From NCBI GenBank assembly GCA_018389105.1, contig JACATO010000120.1:1360001-1424000 (forward strand): DNA of 64,000 bases, read 5' to 3'. A program made the position numbers and the translations under genes. Source of the DNA: Nautilus pompilius. Taxonomy: Eukaryota; Mollusca; Cephalopoda; Nautilida; Nautilidae. The notes beneath the pieces were generated by a model. It saw only the letters and a list, made by a program, of their open reading frames with translations. It made no database searches and was not told the origin of the DNA. Shown piece after piece: positions 12,855-24,540 of the stretch (positions are counted from its first letter, which is position 1; each line of letters starts with the position of its first letter).

Positions 12855-14372
12855 TGCAATAAAGAAAAAGTAAAAGTAGAAGCTTAAAATGAACTTTAAA
12901 CATTGAAATAGCATTTTGTTAAGTCTGCACTTTAGATAGGTTGAAATTATTTACTGCTAAGCTGGAAAATGATTCAGACTATTTGCTGTTGAATGTTTTA
13001 TCACATGATGTAGTAGAAATTGTTAAAGTTTTGAGGCTAAGCCTGCAGACACCATCCAGGTCTACCAAGTACAAAAACCATCTGAAAAGTATCAACAATA
13101 ACTTGTTAAAAAATAAAATCATTGATGATCAGTGATAGTTAAGAAGCAACATTTTTACATTATGTTCATGTAGATTATTTTTTTTTGTTATCTGGTTTTA
13201 GCAGAATGTTTAAAAATTCTGTGATTAGACATTTTTCAAAATAACACTAAAATATGCTATAGCATTTACTTAGTCTGTTGTATGAAGTTGTATTAGTTTT
13301 TTAGTGCACTTGAAATGATTACTTTTCAAATAGTATGTTTTCATTGTTGTAATTTTTTTAAAAAAATCTTTCTGTTTACTTTAAAATTTTGTATTTAATA
13401 CATTTATTAAAATTTTTAAAGTAGAGGAAAGATCATTTAACTTTATTTATCACATGAAAATAATTAGGTCTGTACAGTTGGAAAAGTTCATAGTTCGTTT
13501 GTTGTTATATCTATAAATGATGTTAGCTGTCTCTCGGGGAAAATCCCTGCATTTTTTTTTTTTTTTAATGTCTGAAAAACACACTGCAAAACTCGGAAGA
13601 TTGACATTTTTTGCATTTCAGAAGGCTGAAAACATTTATTTAAGTATTTTTCATATTGAATGATCTTTAATTGTTCTCGTTAATGAAAATCTTAATCACA
13701 GAAATGTAGTTTGCAAGTTCAGTCTTGTTATAAAATGGGTTGGACTATCAGTAGAAATATTTTTGTTTATTTAACTGATAAAATAAAAAGCAAATATTTT
13801 TCAGTAAGGTTTTATTTTGAACTAGTGAAGGGATGAGATGGAGAAGATTACTGTTTTAGTTGAAAGAGTGTAGATTTTAATAGAATTAGGAATTTTTACT
13901 ATGAGAATCTTTCTTGATACTTGTGTGTGAAATTTGTTAGCGCCCTTAAAGGAAGACAACACTGAAGGGCTCTTGTAACCATTCAGTTTATGAGCCCAGG
14001 GCTTGAAAAAGTATAAAATACTTTTGTTTATTTTAATGATATAACTTCTCTGTTTCTTTGGCTCTTTGTTTTAGTATTATTTTTGAAAGCCCAGTGTAGA
14101 CAACAAAGCAACAAGAGAAATTATTGTTTTAATGTTGAAATTAAATATCATATCTTCCAAATCCCATTTTTGTATATACTCGAGTACCTCTGATTGTGAT
14201 ACTAGAGCTACTTAAGTTAATACACTACATTATAAGATTGTTTGTCGCATCATATTAATAATATAAAAAAAAATATTTTAACAGTAACATCTGAATGCCA
14301 GTTTTTAATATTCCTATATACTAGGCACATTCTAATGAAACTTGACTGAAAATAAATTAGCTGTAATCTCTC

Positions 14373-14535
14373 TGGATTGGTTTCATTTGAATACTTCTAA
14401 TATAGATGGGATCTACCTATTTCTCTCATATGCTTTCTTCACCAACCAATTGCATGATTTTTCTCCAAACTCTCCAATTTCCTCTTACATCTAAAAAGAA
14501 AGCATTCTACTAAGGACTTTTGTTAGATTCATTTG
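14373..14535 (+). mobile_element. Old tRNA-SINE fragment (central segment)
   Basis: The segment has the central landmarks in order: GGATTGGTTT, CTACCTATTTCTCTCATATG, TTCTTCACCAACCA, CTTACATCTAAAAA and a trailing TCTACTAAGGACTT. The tRNA head is missing or unrecognisable. It is more diverged than the other copies. Confidence 0.45.
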
Positions 14536-15859
14536 TAGCCCAAAATGCAATGCTGAGAACATTTATGTCTCTTCATTGAAGCAAGCCATGCAACTTATAG
14601 ATGGACAGTATACATGCCATGTTTTTAAGCAAAAGTAATGTATTGGTTTCTGCTGCTAGTAAGTTATACTAATTTGTACTGATATTAAATATGCCTTCTT
14701 TTAATGGCCTACTTATTGATGTGTTTATGTTCATTGAAACCTCCTACACAAACCCAATATATATACCTAACAATGATGCATATAGGGATATAACGATAAC
14801 AATTTGGTTTTCTTTTGTTTCACGGGAAAGAAGCAACTTCAATTATAATTACTAGGAATTTTTTTCATATCAGCCTTGCATAAAAAGTTATTTGAATGTG
14901 CAATTTCTAATTTAGAGGTTCCTTGATAAATAACACAATTTGTTAGATTTTTTTCATATTCTGTCTGTAGTTAAGCATTAACTTTTGTAAAGAAGTTCCA
15001 AACATTAACATTTTTACTCACTTGTTATTTTTCATGAAGCAGGTGCTATTGTATATAACAGTTGGTATACTGTATATATAAAACTGGCCATGGTTTACAC
15101 TAAATATTCATTTCTGCATGTTAAAATTTTCTCTTTTTTTTTGCAAATTATGTGCATAATATTAAATTTGCAGAATAAACCTTTTTATCCCAGATATCTC
15201 AGTTTCATTATCTTTGCTTCTGCATTTTAAAATAAAGTAGCTTTAATTTACATCGTTTTTATCAATATAACTAATGATATGGATGGAGCAGGCATCTGTT
15301 GTTTTTTAAAATTTTTGGAAAAGAGATCAAGAACATTAAATGCTTTAAATCCAATCCACCTATGGATATTTTAGCAACTCTAAAAACTTGTTCAAATTAT
15401 CATACAGTAATTGATGTTCATCTTTTCTGATTATCCATTTTACAAAGTGCTGTGACAGACTTTGCCTAAACTCATTTAAATTGTGTTAAGTAGTAATGAG
15501 TACTTTTTATTTTGCTAAACTTTGTTTTTAAGTGAGTACCTTTATTTTTTATGGTGGTGGAGTTTAAATGCAGTATTATATCTATTGAATGCAGAAATAA
15601 AACTTTAATTGTATAACATGTCTCTTACATAGTAAAAAAAAACAAAACACGCACACATATATGTATGTAATATTTACTTGAGCTTTGCTTAGAGTCATGA
15701 GCTGATAGTGCAGTTTATTGGTTGTAAAAATAATTCTAACTGAAGGGGCAGGAAATTAATGATAAATTAACAATGGAGTAAATTTTCATTGACAATATGT
15801 TTGTATATCATAAATATTACTGCTACCTCCACATTGTAAACATGCAAGTCTGTGGAGAA

Positions 15860-16060
15860 GATGGTGATTAAATGATATCAGATGATATGCACAGGCTGCT
15901 GATGACAAGCAGGCAGGCCGAATAAATTATTTGCTTCTAGATGCTTATTATTAGGTGGTTGTGCATTCTGACAAAATGGCTCAATTACTGAGCACATTTT
16001 AAACCAATCATTACCTAGAAAGGACTCCTCAGGTTCCAAATAGATAGTGTAAAATTAGCA
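15860..16060. promoter_or_regulatory. Balanced-composition island, candidate enhancer
   Basis: The sequence has high complexity and includes GCACAGGCTGCTGATGACAAG, CAGGCAGGCCGAATAAATTA and ACAAAATGGCTCAATTACTGAGCAC (an inverted GCTCAATTACTGAGC). It has no repeats or splice signals. A stop-free frame follows (about 16045-16240) but has no recognised domain. Confidence 0.2.
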
Positions 16061-17571
16061 CCACCAACACAATCATTTGTGGCTAAGGAAAGTATCGTTG
16101 ATTTTATCGGTCAACAAAAGACTTATTATGAAACTTCTGGCTTTTGTAGTTCAGCAAGGCAACAGATTGATGAACATGTTACGTGGCAGTGTATCATTGC
16201 TGAAAAAGAGCAGTCTGCTTCTCCAGCTGTTTGCACCACCTCATTATGAAGGTTTTTATCTTTAAATCAAAGAAGTCAATTTCCTAACTCAGCAGTTAGT
16301 CTGGCTTATACAAGTTATAAGAAAGATGTAAAAATTTTTAACAAAATTAGAAAAGTTTACATAAATGAAACTCTAGCAATCTTAATGTCAATCAGCTCCC
16401 CATAAACAAAGAAAAAACAAACATTCGCATTAAAGTTCATGTACAAAGAATCCTCGTAACTTTTATAGATTAATGGTTTTATACAAAGGCCATTGCTATT
16501 CGCAGTAGCCAGTAAAGACACTGCAGTGCCGTAGCCTACTTCGGTAGAATGGTTTTCTACTAAAGGCTGACTATGCTGTAAAAACAGTTTTAAAAAAAAT
16601 ATTCACCACTATCATCAAATTGAATAAAGTGATGAGGTGAAAAATGAGAAAAAGATTAATTTAAAAGAATTCAACAAATTTTATTGATTGTTCTCTAACT
16701 TTGATCTCTTTTTTGGCTATCTGTTGTTTAAAATATCAATATTTCATTGAATTTGGTGGAAATGAGAAAAAGTTATTCCAGTGAAAAGTTTTTTTCACTT
16801 CTTGGACTTACACTACTTTAGTTTTAAGTCCAAATTACAACCAAAGCTGGGTAATGTTAAAGAATCATAGTTTTGATTGTTTTTAATTTTACTATTGGCA
16901 GCTTGATAGTTTTGTTACCAATAGGTAAAGAGAATATTATAAATTCAGAGAATCTATATGGCATATTTTTGTGTATTTTGTTTGATTGTCATTCATTTTC
17001 ATTTTTGTTGGCAGTTGTAGGAAAGAGGAGCTTAAAACTTTTCTCACGTAAATCACACATAAAAGAATTGTGGAAATTCTCTATTAAACAATAAAATACT
17101 ATTTCTGACAAGTAATCTTGCTAGAATTATTAAATAATGTAGCAAGTTATTATTTCATATTTCATTTGGCAAATATTTGATTACACATCAGGAGCATCAT
17201 TGTACAAATGTACTGATGAAACCTGACATTCAAAGAACGGTAACTGGTCTACAAATTTTGTCTTAGCAATTAGGTTATTGTGAGATCTTTGCTGCCAGTA
17301 TGAACACTGTAACAAGGATGACAAATTAATTATTAACAGTTTCTGCATAAGAGCGTTGAACTGATGTGGATTTTGTAACACATCTGCAGCAAGTAGAATG
17401 ACTCATATTCAACTGCTTATGAATTGGAACTTTAACTTTGAAAGGCTTTCTGCAAAAATGCATTTTGTGTTAATATACTGGAAGTGCTAAGCTATGCTAC
17501 ATAACACAAATTTAACCAATTTTTTCAGGATTAAAGAACATATCAAAAGTTTTTATTTTTTTTTTATTTAT

Positions 17572-17602
17572 GCACACACACACAGAGAGAGAGAAAGAGA
17601 GA
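17572..17602. repeat. (CA)n(GA)n compound microsatellite
   Basis: CACACACACA is followed by GAGAGAGAGAAAGAGAGA. Confidence 0.95.
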
Positions 17603-18549
17603 CTTTTTAATCTAATCATACTGAGGATATTTATAGCTGTTCTTTAATATCCTGTTTGTTTACCTGAAATTCCATTTAAAAATGATCTTATGCTTTTGGT
17701 GTTTTTATTCTTTCTTTTAATGTTATTTGGCTGTTAAATACGAGTTTCACTTGACAATAATTTTTGCAAGTCAGGCAATGAAATTAATCATATTAGTTAG
17801 GTTTCACTTTCCACAACAATAGAAGGGTGTTTAGCTAAACATGAATAGTCTCCCAACATAAGTTTACTTCCAGTGAATACTTAGTCTGTAATATAGTGCA
17901 GACAAAGTCTAGCTAGCTATAATTTCCTTGTTAATTGAAAATTTGTTTAAGGAATAAATAATTTACTAAATGCTGGTAACATACATGAATTAGTGACCAT
18001 GTTTATGTCTCACAAGCCATTTCCCTTGTGTTAACTATGGAAAATTCAGTTATCTGAACTTCTCATTTATCTAAGCTGATTTTTGCCCCAGAAGAGTATG
18101 AATGAACAATGTTTTACTATGGTTGTGGTAGTGGTAGTAGTAATAAAAGATGTCAATTAATATTTTCAGTTTGTTTGTATACTGTGCTATAGTAGAGTGA
18201 ACAGTATGTGGAATGAAATTTCAGTTAAATGTTTCCTTTAGAAAATAAGAAAAAGTACAGATTTCTATTTAGTTGGCATTAAACCTTAACTGTGTCTGTT
18301 TTTTTTCATCAAATTTTTAGTATGTGCTTGAACTGGTTATGTAATGAGTTACTCATCTAAACTTCCACACAATATCTGCTATTACCCCAAAAAGCAAACA
18401 ACTAAAAATTCATCTGAGGTTATGCTAAAAGAATAAATTGCTTTCAGATCTCTCAAATACTGTCAGCAAGTATGTTAATGCAAAATACGCAGTTACCACT
18501 TTTTAAGGTATTATGGGAAAGTTTAGCCATGGATACTAATGGTGATTTG

Positions 18550-18925
18550 GACACCCATGTATACCATGCTGCTGACAAGATGTACAGCCCATTCATAAAC
18601 ATCCAAGCAATAAGAATATTGCTTTTCCTATGTTTGACAACATGGCTCAGTCAGTTTGCAGACATTGCCTTTAAAATTCATGGGTTTTATGTACAAGGCC
18701 CAAAGATGCAATTCTGACTGGCAATACATACACCTTGTATCAGAAGACTGAAGAATAACAAAAGTGGTTCTGCTTACTTAAGGACATGAAGTTAATCTCT
18801 TTTAATCCAGACTTTATCTCTCTTAATTATATTTGTGGGTTAAGAGGTAATAAAGATACATTGATCAGTAATGCTTTTCAGCAACAACAATTCTTCTCAA
18901 ATATTGATGGCAAAATTACCTGTCC
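18550..18925 (+). pseudogene. Probable NPC1-derived pseudogene fragment
   Basis: The open frame over 18472-18717 contains KMYSPFINIQAIRILLFLCL, ending SQFADIAFKI. This resembles the NPC1 segment that begins Y-x-PF, continues through an arginine and a hydrophobic membrane helix, and ends S-I-A-x-x-x-K-I before GLDQ. After frameshifts, the next pieces are SYTLYQ-like, then ICGLRGNKDTLISNAF and QFFSNI. These line up in the same order with NPC1 (MPDDSY, then CGG-GC-NDSL-x-x-IF and its following residues). From the family: NPC1 is a late endosomal/lysosomal sterol transporter of the RND/sterol-sensing group. Stops and frame changes every few dozen residues show the copy is dead. Several pieces run without evident introns, which suggests a retrocopy, but flanking poly(A) or duplications were not seen. 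Identities were counted by eye; a chance match cannot be fully excluded. Confidence 0.42.
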
Positions 18926-20954
18926 AATGGCACAGATTTTTACCTCACTAGTAAATATATGAAAAGTTTTGATGCAACTTTACCACAACCCAGTTTCTTT
19001 GTTCAAGAAGATATCATTAAAAAAGTAAAATAATTGTAATAATTGCCTTTTTCTACCAACATTTTCATGCAAGACATGAATTGCAAAATCAGATGATGCC
19101 TGTTTAATGCAGTTGAGTATGCACATGATATTGTTATGGAATTAGGATAACCAATATTGCCAGCACTATTATCTTTAAACTGTCAGACAACTAATCTAAT
19201 TTATTTAGAAGAAACATAATCCCATGTTTTACATAAGGTCTTGCTTTTTAGCTTTTATTTGAGAATTTTACCCATCACAAATTGAACATTATACTTTGAG
19301 TTGGACATCAGAAAACATTCTGTTCAATTTTTCATGACAAAAATAAATGAGGATCTTTTTGCCTACCTTTTACAACAGGTTAGGTCTAAATTAGTTGTTC
19401 AGAAAGGCTACATGGTTTGAGTAGCTGTGACTGCCTAATGATACACACAAGAGTTGTGGTTGTAATCTGCCCATCTTTGGGGCAGTAGCTAGGTTATCTA
19501 TGAGCAGTAAGTGACAAATGATTGTCAGGAGGAGGAGGAGAATTCTGGTAGATATTTTTCACCAGTTGAATCAATATGCCCGGGATTAAAGATGCTGTGC
19601 TGGTAGAGGATGGGTTTTATTATTAGTTCAGTAAAAGCTTAAAATGTTAATATTCAGGCCAGCAAGCTAATCACCCGCAGTGTTCTAAAATTTATTGAAT
19701 GCTTGCTTATTTAAAGAGTATTTAGAAAAAAAATTAAATATGTTCATTGAGAACATGCATTTCAGGTACAGTAAAAATATTTTATACCAAGATCATTATC
19801 ACCATTTTCATAGAATAATAACAGAGAACCAGAATGCTACAGTAGCCAATGCTTTTAAATGAATTTTAGATATTAAAATTGATATTAATAGATTCTGGAT
19901 GTGAATATAAAGTCAAATAAATAATTACACACACGCACCATGTTGATTATGTTGATTAACATCTAGATTTTTTGATTTAGTTAAAAAAAAAAACATTTTT
20001 AATGAGCTTTAGTTGAAATTTTCTATTTTCTTTATGGTACTTTGATATTACTAAACTTCAATGTTTCTTTTGTGAAAAAAAAAAAAGAGAAAGAGTAAGG
20101 AATTTGTTCACAAAGAAAATGTGTATGCTATAATCTATATTTATTACAAAGTTATCTTTAATAGCACATCAGATATCACAGTACAAAAAAGAACTATCCA
20201 GTTGTTGAAATATAATAGATATGTAATCACTTTTCAATTTTTCATTTTCTATTATCTATAATGAGATTCAGGCATTTTAACTATTATTTTATCTTTGTCA
20301 TTTTTAACTACAAAAATTTCAGAATATACTATGTATACTATATTCTTATGAGAAGAGGTAACATATGTTATCTTCTTTGGATGAATTATTTATTACTATC
20401 CTGATGTGTAAAGTTTTCATTTGAAATAGAAATAACATTTGGTTGTTTATTACCTTTATGATGATATCACATCGTTGCAATAAGATTTATACATTGAAAA
20501 AAAGAGCAGTTTACTTGAACTGTCTTTTATCCAAAAAGCATACCATAAACTATTAACCATGGAAGCATTCACTTACAACAAAACAGCTTTACAGAGTATT
20601 AAACATAGGCAAATAGGAAATTATGGATAAAGTGCAGTCCTATGTTTTTGTGGATTATTTATCAACTTTAGTTTCACTAACCCTGTTAGTAAACATAATA
20701 GTCATTAACCTGATATTGTTGGCTCTTCCTTTCACCACTTTGTTCAAAATTTAAGGAACTTCATATGGTTATCTAAATCAGGTGAGTTAATAATCTCTGA
20801 TGGAAGAAATTTGTAAAACATTGAGCCATCCCCTATTTAGGCAATGTTAGACATTATGATCAAACATCTGTCTGCCTATTTGTTTAATCATTTTTAGTAA
20901 CAGGAGTATTTTTATTGTATATGTGCTAACTGTTGATTTCTAAGTTTTTTGTAT

Positions 20955-21330
20955 GGGACAGTGGTAGTTTTGTGGTTAGACTAATGATCTGCTAAGGTGA
21001 AAGGGGCCCCCCACCTGAATTCAATTCCTGTTTGGGTGGGACTAACTAACTGGCTTGGTGGTTTGGTATACTTTACTGGCATTGTTTCTTCTTGCTCTTT
21101 TTCACCAGCCAGTTGCTTAGGTTTCTTCTGGACATTCTGGTTTTCTTTTTTTTCTAAAAATGAAGAGTTCTAATGGGAACTTTTGATAAGTTTATTAGGT
21201 CAGTTGAAGTCAAAAGCGCACAGGACACTTTCATACACCACCCACTTCCCACCTGATTAATGTTCCGGGTTCCAACCTGCCTTAACAGTGGAGATTTTCT
21301 GTAATCTGTGGATGAATGATGACTACGTTA
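20955..21330 (+). mobile_element. tRNA-derived SINE with a divergent tail
   Basis: The head carries GGGACAGTGGTAGTTTTGTGG and AATTCAATTCCTG as A- and B-box candidates. The centre has GGTTTGGTATACTTTACTGGCA, CTTTTTCACCAGCCAGTTG and CTAAAAATGAAGAGTTCTAATGGGAAC. Beyond the centre the tail differs from the copies at 4.0 and 38.6 kb, suggesting a subfamily, or a different repeat joined to it. Confidence 0.7.
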
Positions 21331-21650
21331 GCTTTAAATGAACATTTAAGTTAAGTTTTAATATTTCTTTACTGAAAAAGACAGGATTATTTTAATTTTA
21401 TTACTTTATTTAAAGGAACAAACTGTAACAGGCATTTCTTAACCTGACAACTGCTTAAGAAAGATCCAAGATCAGATGAATCTTGCTATTTATTACTAGT
21501 TAATTGAGGATTTATTTTAGATGAATATAACCATGTAAATAAATAATATATTATGCAATTTAATTATTTTGTTTTTTATTTATTTTGCTTTTGTCTTGCA
21601 TTTGAGCGCTCTGGCTTTAAAATGATCTATATACAATCAAACTTAAAGGC

Positions 21651-21684
21651 TTATATATATATGTGTGTGTGTGTTGTGTGTGTG
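21651..21684. repeat. (TA)n(TG)n compound microsatellite
   Basis: Alternating TATATATATAT then TGTGTGTGTGTG, with one interruption (GTTG). Confidence 0.95.
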
Positions 21685-21719
21685 ATTCTGAAAAAGGAAT
21701 AAGTACTGGCAGTTGTTAT

Positions 21720-22190
21720 GAAAAGTAATAAAGCAGTCAGAGGATAAATTTTCTGAGCATCTTAATGCCAAATGTAATGCATTGAATCTGTATTATGAAC
21801 CCTAAAATAAGTGGCGTGGAATGTCAAAGAGGCATAACAGATCTGGGCTATCAATATCAAGGGGGTTAGCCAAAATAAACAGATCTCTTCTGTGAGGAGG
21901 GCTCTCCCTATTGGTACAGCATTCTTGGCATTCTTCTCCTGTATCCAGTTATTGCACCCAAGTCTTGTAGTGGCAGTTACATTGTTTTACTTAGGATAAC
22001 ATTTTAATGACTCTGTTATTTTCCTTCAGCATTCCAGGGAAGGAAGGTGTCTTGTGTTTGGTGCAGTCTGAGTTGCTAGCCACCTTTCCCTAATCACCCT
22101 GCTGATTAAGCTGTCAGTCAGGCTGTTGGGAATCCTACCTACCCTGTCTTTCTGCCTGACAGTAATGACAGTCACTACCAGGCTGTCTTG
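21720..22190. promoter_or_regulatory. GC-richer island, candidate conserved element
   Basis: About 470 bp of non-repetitive, balanced-composition DNA holds CTGCTGATTAAGCTGTCAGTC, CCTTTCCCTAATCACCCTGC and TGCCTGACAGTAATGACAG. TAAT/GATTA homeobox-type and CTGTCA (TALE-type) cores cluster in it, though such cores are common. No exon is recognisable. Confidence 0.25.
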
Positions 22191-22331
22191 TTGTTAGATA
22201 AATACACTGGGTCTAATTGTTTTCTTTTGAAATACCTTGTCACTTGCAGTAAATTACACATTGTCCTGCTAGAGAAAGTTTGTCACTGGTGCTTTGTTTT
22301 GTATGGTAAGGTTATTAGTGAGATGTTAGAG

Positions 22332-22387
22332 TTTGTTGTTGTTGTTGTTCTTTTTCTTCTTCTTTATTTATTTATTTATTTATTTAT
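22332..22387. repeat. (GTT)n / (CTT)n / (ATTT)n microsatellite cluster
   Basis: Five to six GTT units, a short CTT run, then about six TTTA units. This explains the low-complexity end of an open frame there. Confidence 0.95.
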
Positions 22388-24501
22388 CTTTTTAAATTAA
22401 TATTTAGATTTTTTCATAACTTGCTTTTGACAATTTCAGTTCTCGGATCACATTGTATGTATGCTTAGTGCTGTTTTTGTCTCTATTAAATTTTTTTAAG
22501 CATTACTAGACAATTAGCTTCTGTGTGGAGCAGTGATCATGTTTGTTTTTTTTTAAAATAATGTTAAAATTAGATTACTTAATTTCAAACTAAAAGTAAC
22601 AACAAGCTACTCTAAATAACTAAAATTCTTATGATTTTAAAGGGAAAACGGTGATTTTTCTTTGTATCATGTAGACCATTTCTAAGTGAATATATTATGG
22701 AAAATATGTTCATTGTCTTTTGAAGTAACAAAAGTGACATTAAAAATATATATTATTAGAAATTCCATAGCAGATGCATTATGGAATACAATGGTAAGTC
22801 AGTATCCTCTTCTGCTGAAGAGACGCACACTCATAGTTGGTTTGGATGGCCGAGTATGATGGGATGTGTCCATCTCGTTGTTTTATGACTTTCAGATTCA
22901 CCCGCTTTAATAAAATGGTGTTATGGTAAAGACTATATTTGCTGTCAGCATGACAATATACTTTAGTGTATTGATCACACTAAAAAGGAGTTTTTCAATA
23001 AATAACTTCTAGAATCTGTTCTAATCATCTTATTGCCTTTCATTGTAAATTTAACATGTTTTCTTGAAAATTCTAGCATGCATTATGGTGGAGTTCTTGT
23101 ATCTCATAAATATGTTTTAGTATTAGTAATGTTTCATACTCTGTAGTTGAGCTATGCAGAATTTTGGTGGTAATCTTATCAATGCAGCTTATAGAGAAAG
23201 ATCAAAGACATTCTAGTTAACTGCTGCCATTTATAAATGAGCACATCCCTGCATGCATTGTATATTGCACACTTGCATAAAACAACAAGCAAAATAGCTG
23301 AGTAATCAGAAGACCTTTCTGATGGCTGGCACTGTTGTAGAAAGTACCAGGTTGGTTTATGTTTGGGAGAGCTTCCTTACATTTCCTATATAGAAAGTTC
23401 ATTATATGCATTTTTAAATACAAAAAAATGCTTTATAAACTATTTAGTTTTAGTTTTTACTCTATCATTAATTGCTAACCCGGACATTTGAAAACAAGCC
23501 TCAACTAACAATTTTTGTTATTGTTGTTTTGTTGCACTATTACCTTGGAGACAGTTGTTTTCTCAATTAAAACTTATGGATATGAAGTCATCTTGTTACA
23601 TAAATATGGTATGATACAAGGATGACAGATGTAAAGATTTATTGCACCAGCACTTCTGAACAAGTTGCAACTCTGAGTGTGCTTATGTGGTATATAAGCA
23701 ATTATTTTAATGCAAATTAAAGCAGTTCTGATATTGTATCAGGTCCCTCTAGAGAATCCTGTGGACATTTACATTAAGACTCAAGCTGGATTTAAAGACC
23801 TTAGCATTGTATATATATGTATCATCCAGCATAATGTAATCAATGTATCAGTGACTTTGTGGACATATCCATTTGACAATAATTCATAATCTGTTAAAGG
23901 TCTTAGGAATAAACTATTATTAGAAACTCTGAATGTTTGTATGTTTATTTATGTGTGTGGTTGCTATGATTCTCATGCATGTAATTTGTGTGCAAGTTTT
24001 GTTGTTGTTTAAATCAGTATTTTATGGTGTCAGCATTGCAACATTCCAAAACTGCAGACATTCAGTAAGTCAGTATGAAGAAACAGTTTTAAGGGTCTAT
24101 AGAAACAACATCATGTGTTTATAAATAGTATTTATTTTACACTTTTAAAAAACTACAAATCTGCTAGTTATTACAAGAGAAATTATTTTAAATATTCTTT
24201 GGTAGACATGTGCTTTGCATTAATTTTGTTTTGGAATGACATTTTAGCAGGGGACACAAATCAGCAGAGGAGTAATGTGTAGAAACTCCTGCCAAATAAT
24301 TTAAATTATGAATAAGTATTGTATGTTTTCATGATGCAGAAAAACCAACTGATAAATGGCCGCATTTTTAATATCATTCATTAAAATTAAGCTCAAGATA
24401 TGTTTTCCACCACTACCACTGCCATATAATTGGCTTTTTTTGTTTCTTTTTAATCTCTAGAGAAACAAAAAAAAAAATAATTGCAATTCAAAACACAAGG
24501 G

Positions 24502-24502
24502 A

Positions 24503-24538
<36 letters not shown>
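24502..24538. repeat. (AAT)n microsatellite
   Basis: Twelve AAT units. Confidence 0.97.

Positions 24539-24540
<2 letters not shown>

Noticed and set aside
16045-16240. Stop-free stretch with protein-like composition (contains DFIGQQKTYYETSGFCSSA)
   Set aside because: No family recognised, no clear splice acceptor, and about 60 codons open is within chance expectation.
19395-19500. Second tRNA-like SINE head
   Set aside because: TGGTTTGAGTAGC and GTGGTTGTAATCTGCC weakly resemble A and B boxes, but no second copy or conserved body was found.
22760-22800. GTAAGT site after ATGGAATACAATG as the missing first ZMIZ coding exon
   Set aside because: The preceding codons do not resemble the ZMIZ N terminus.
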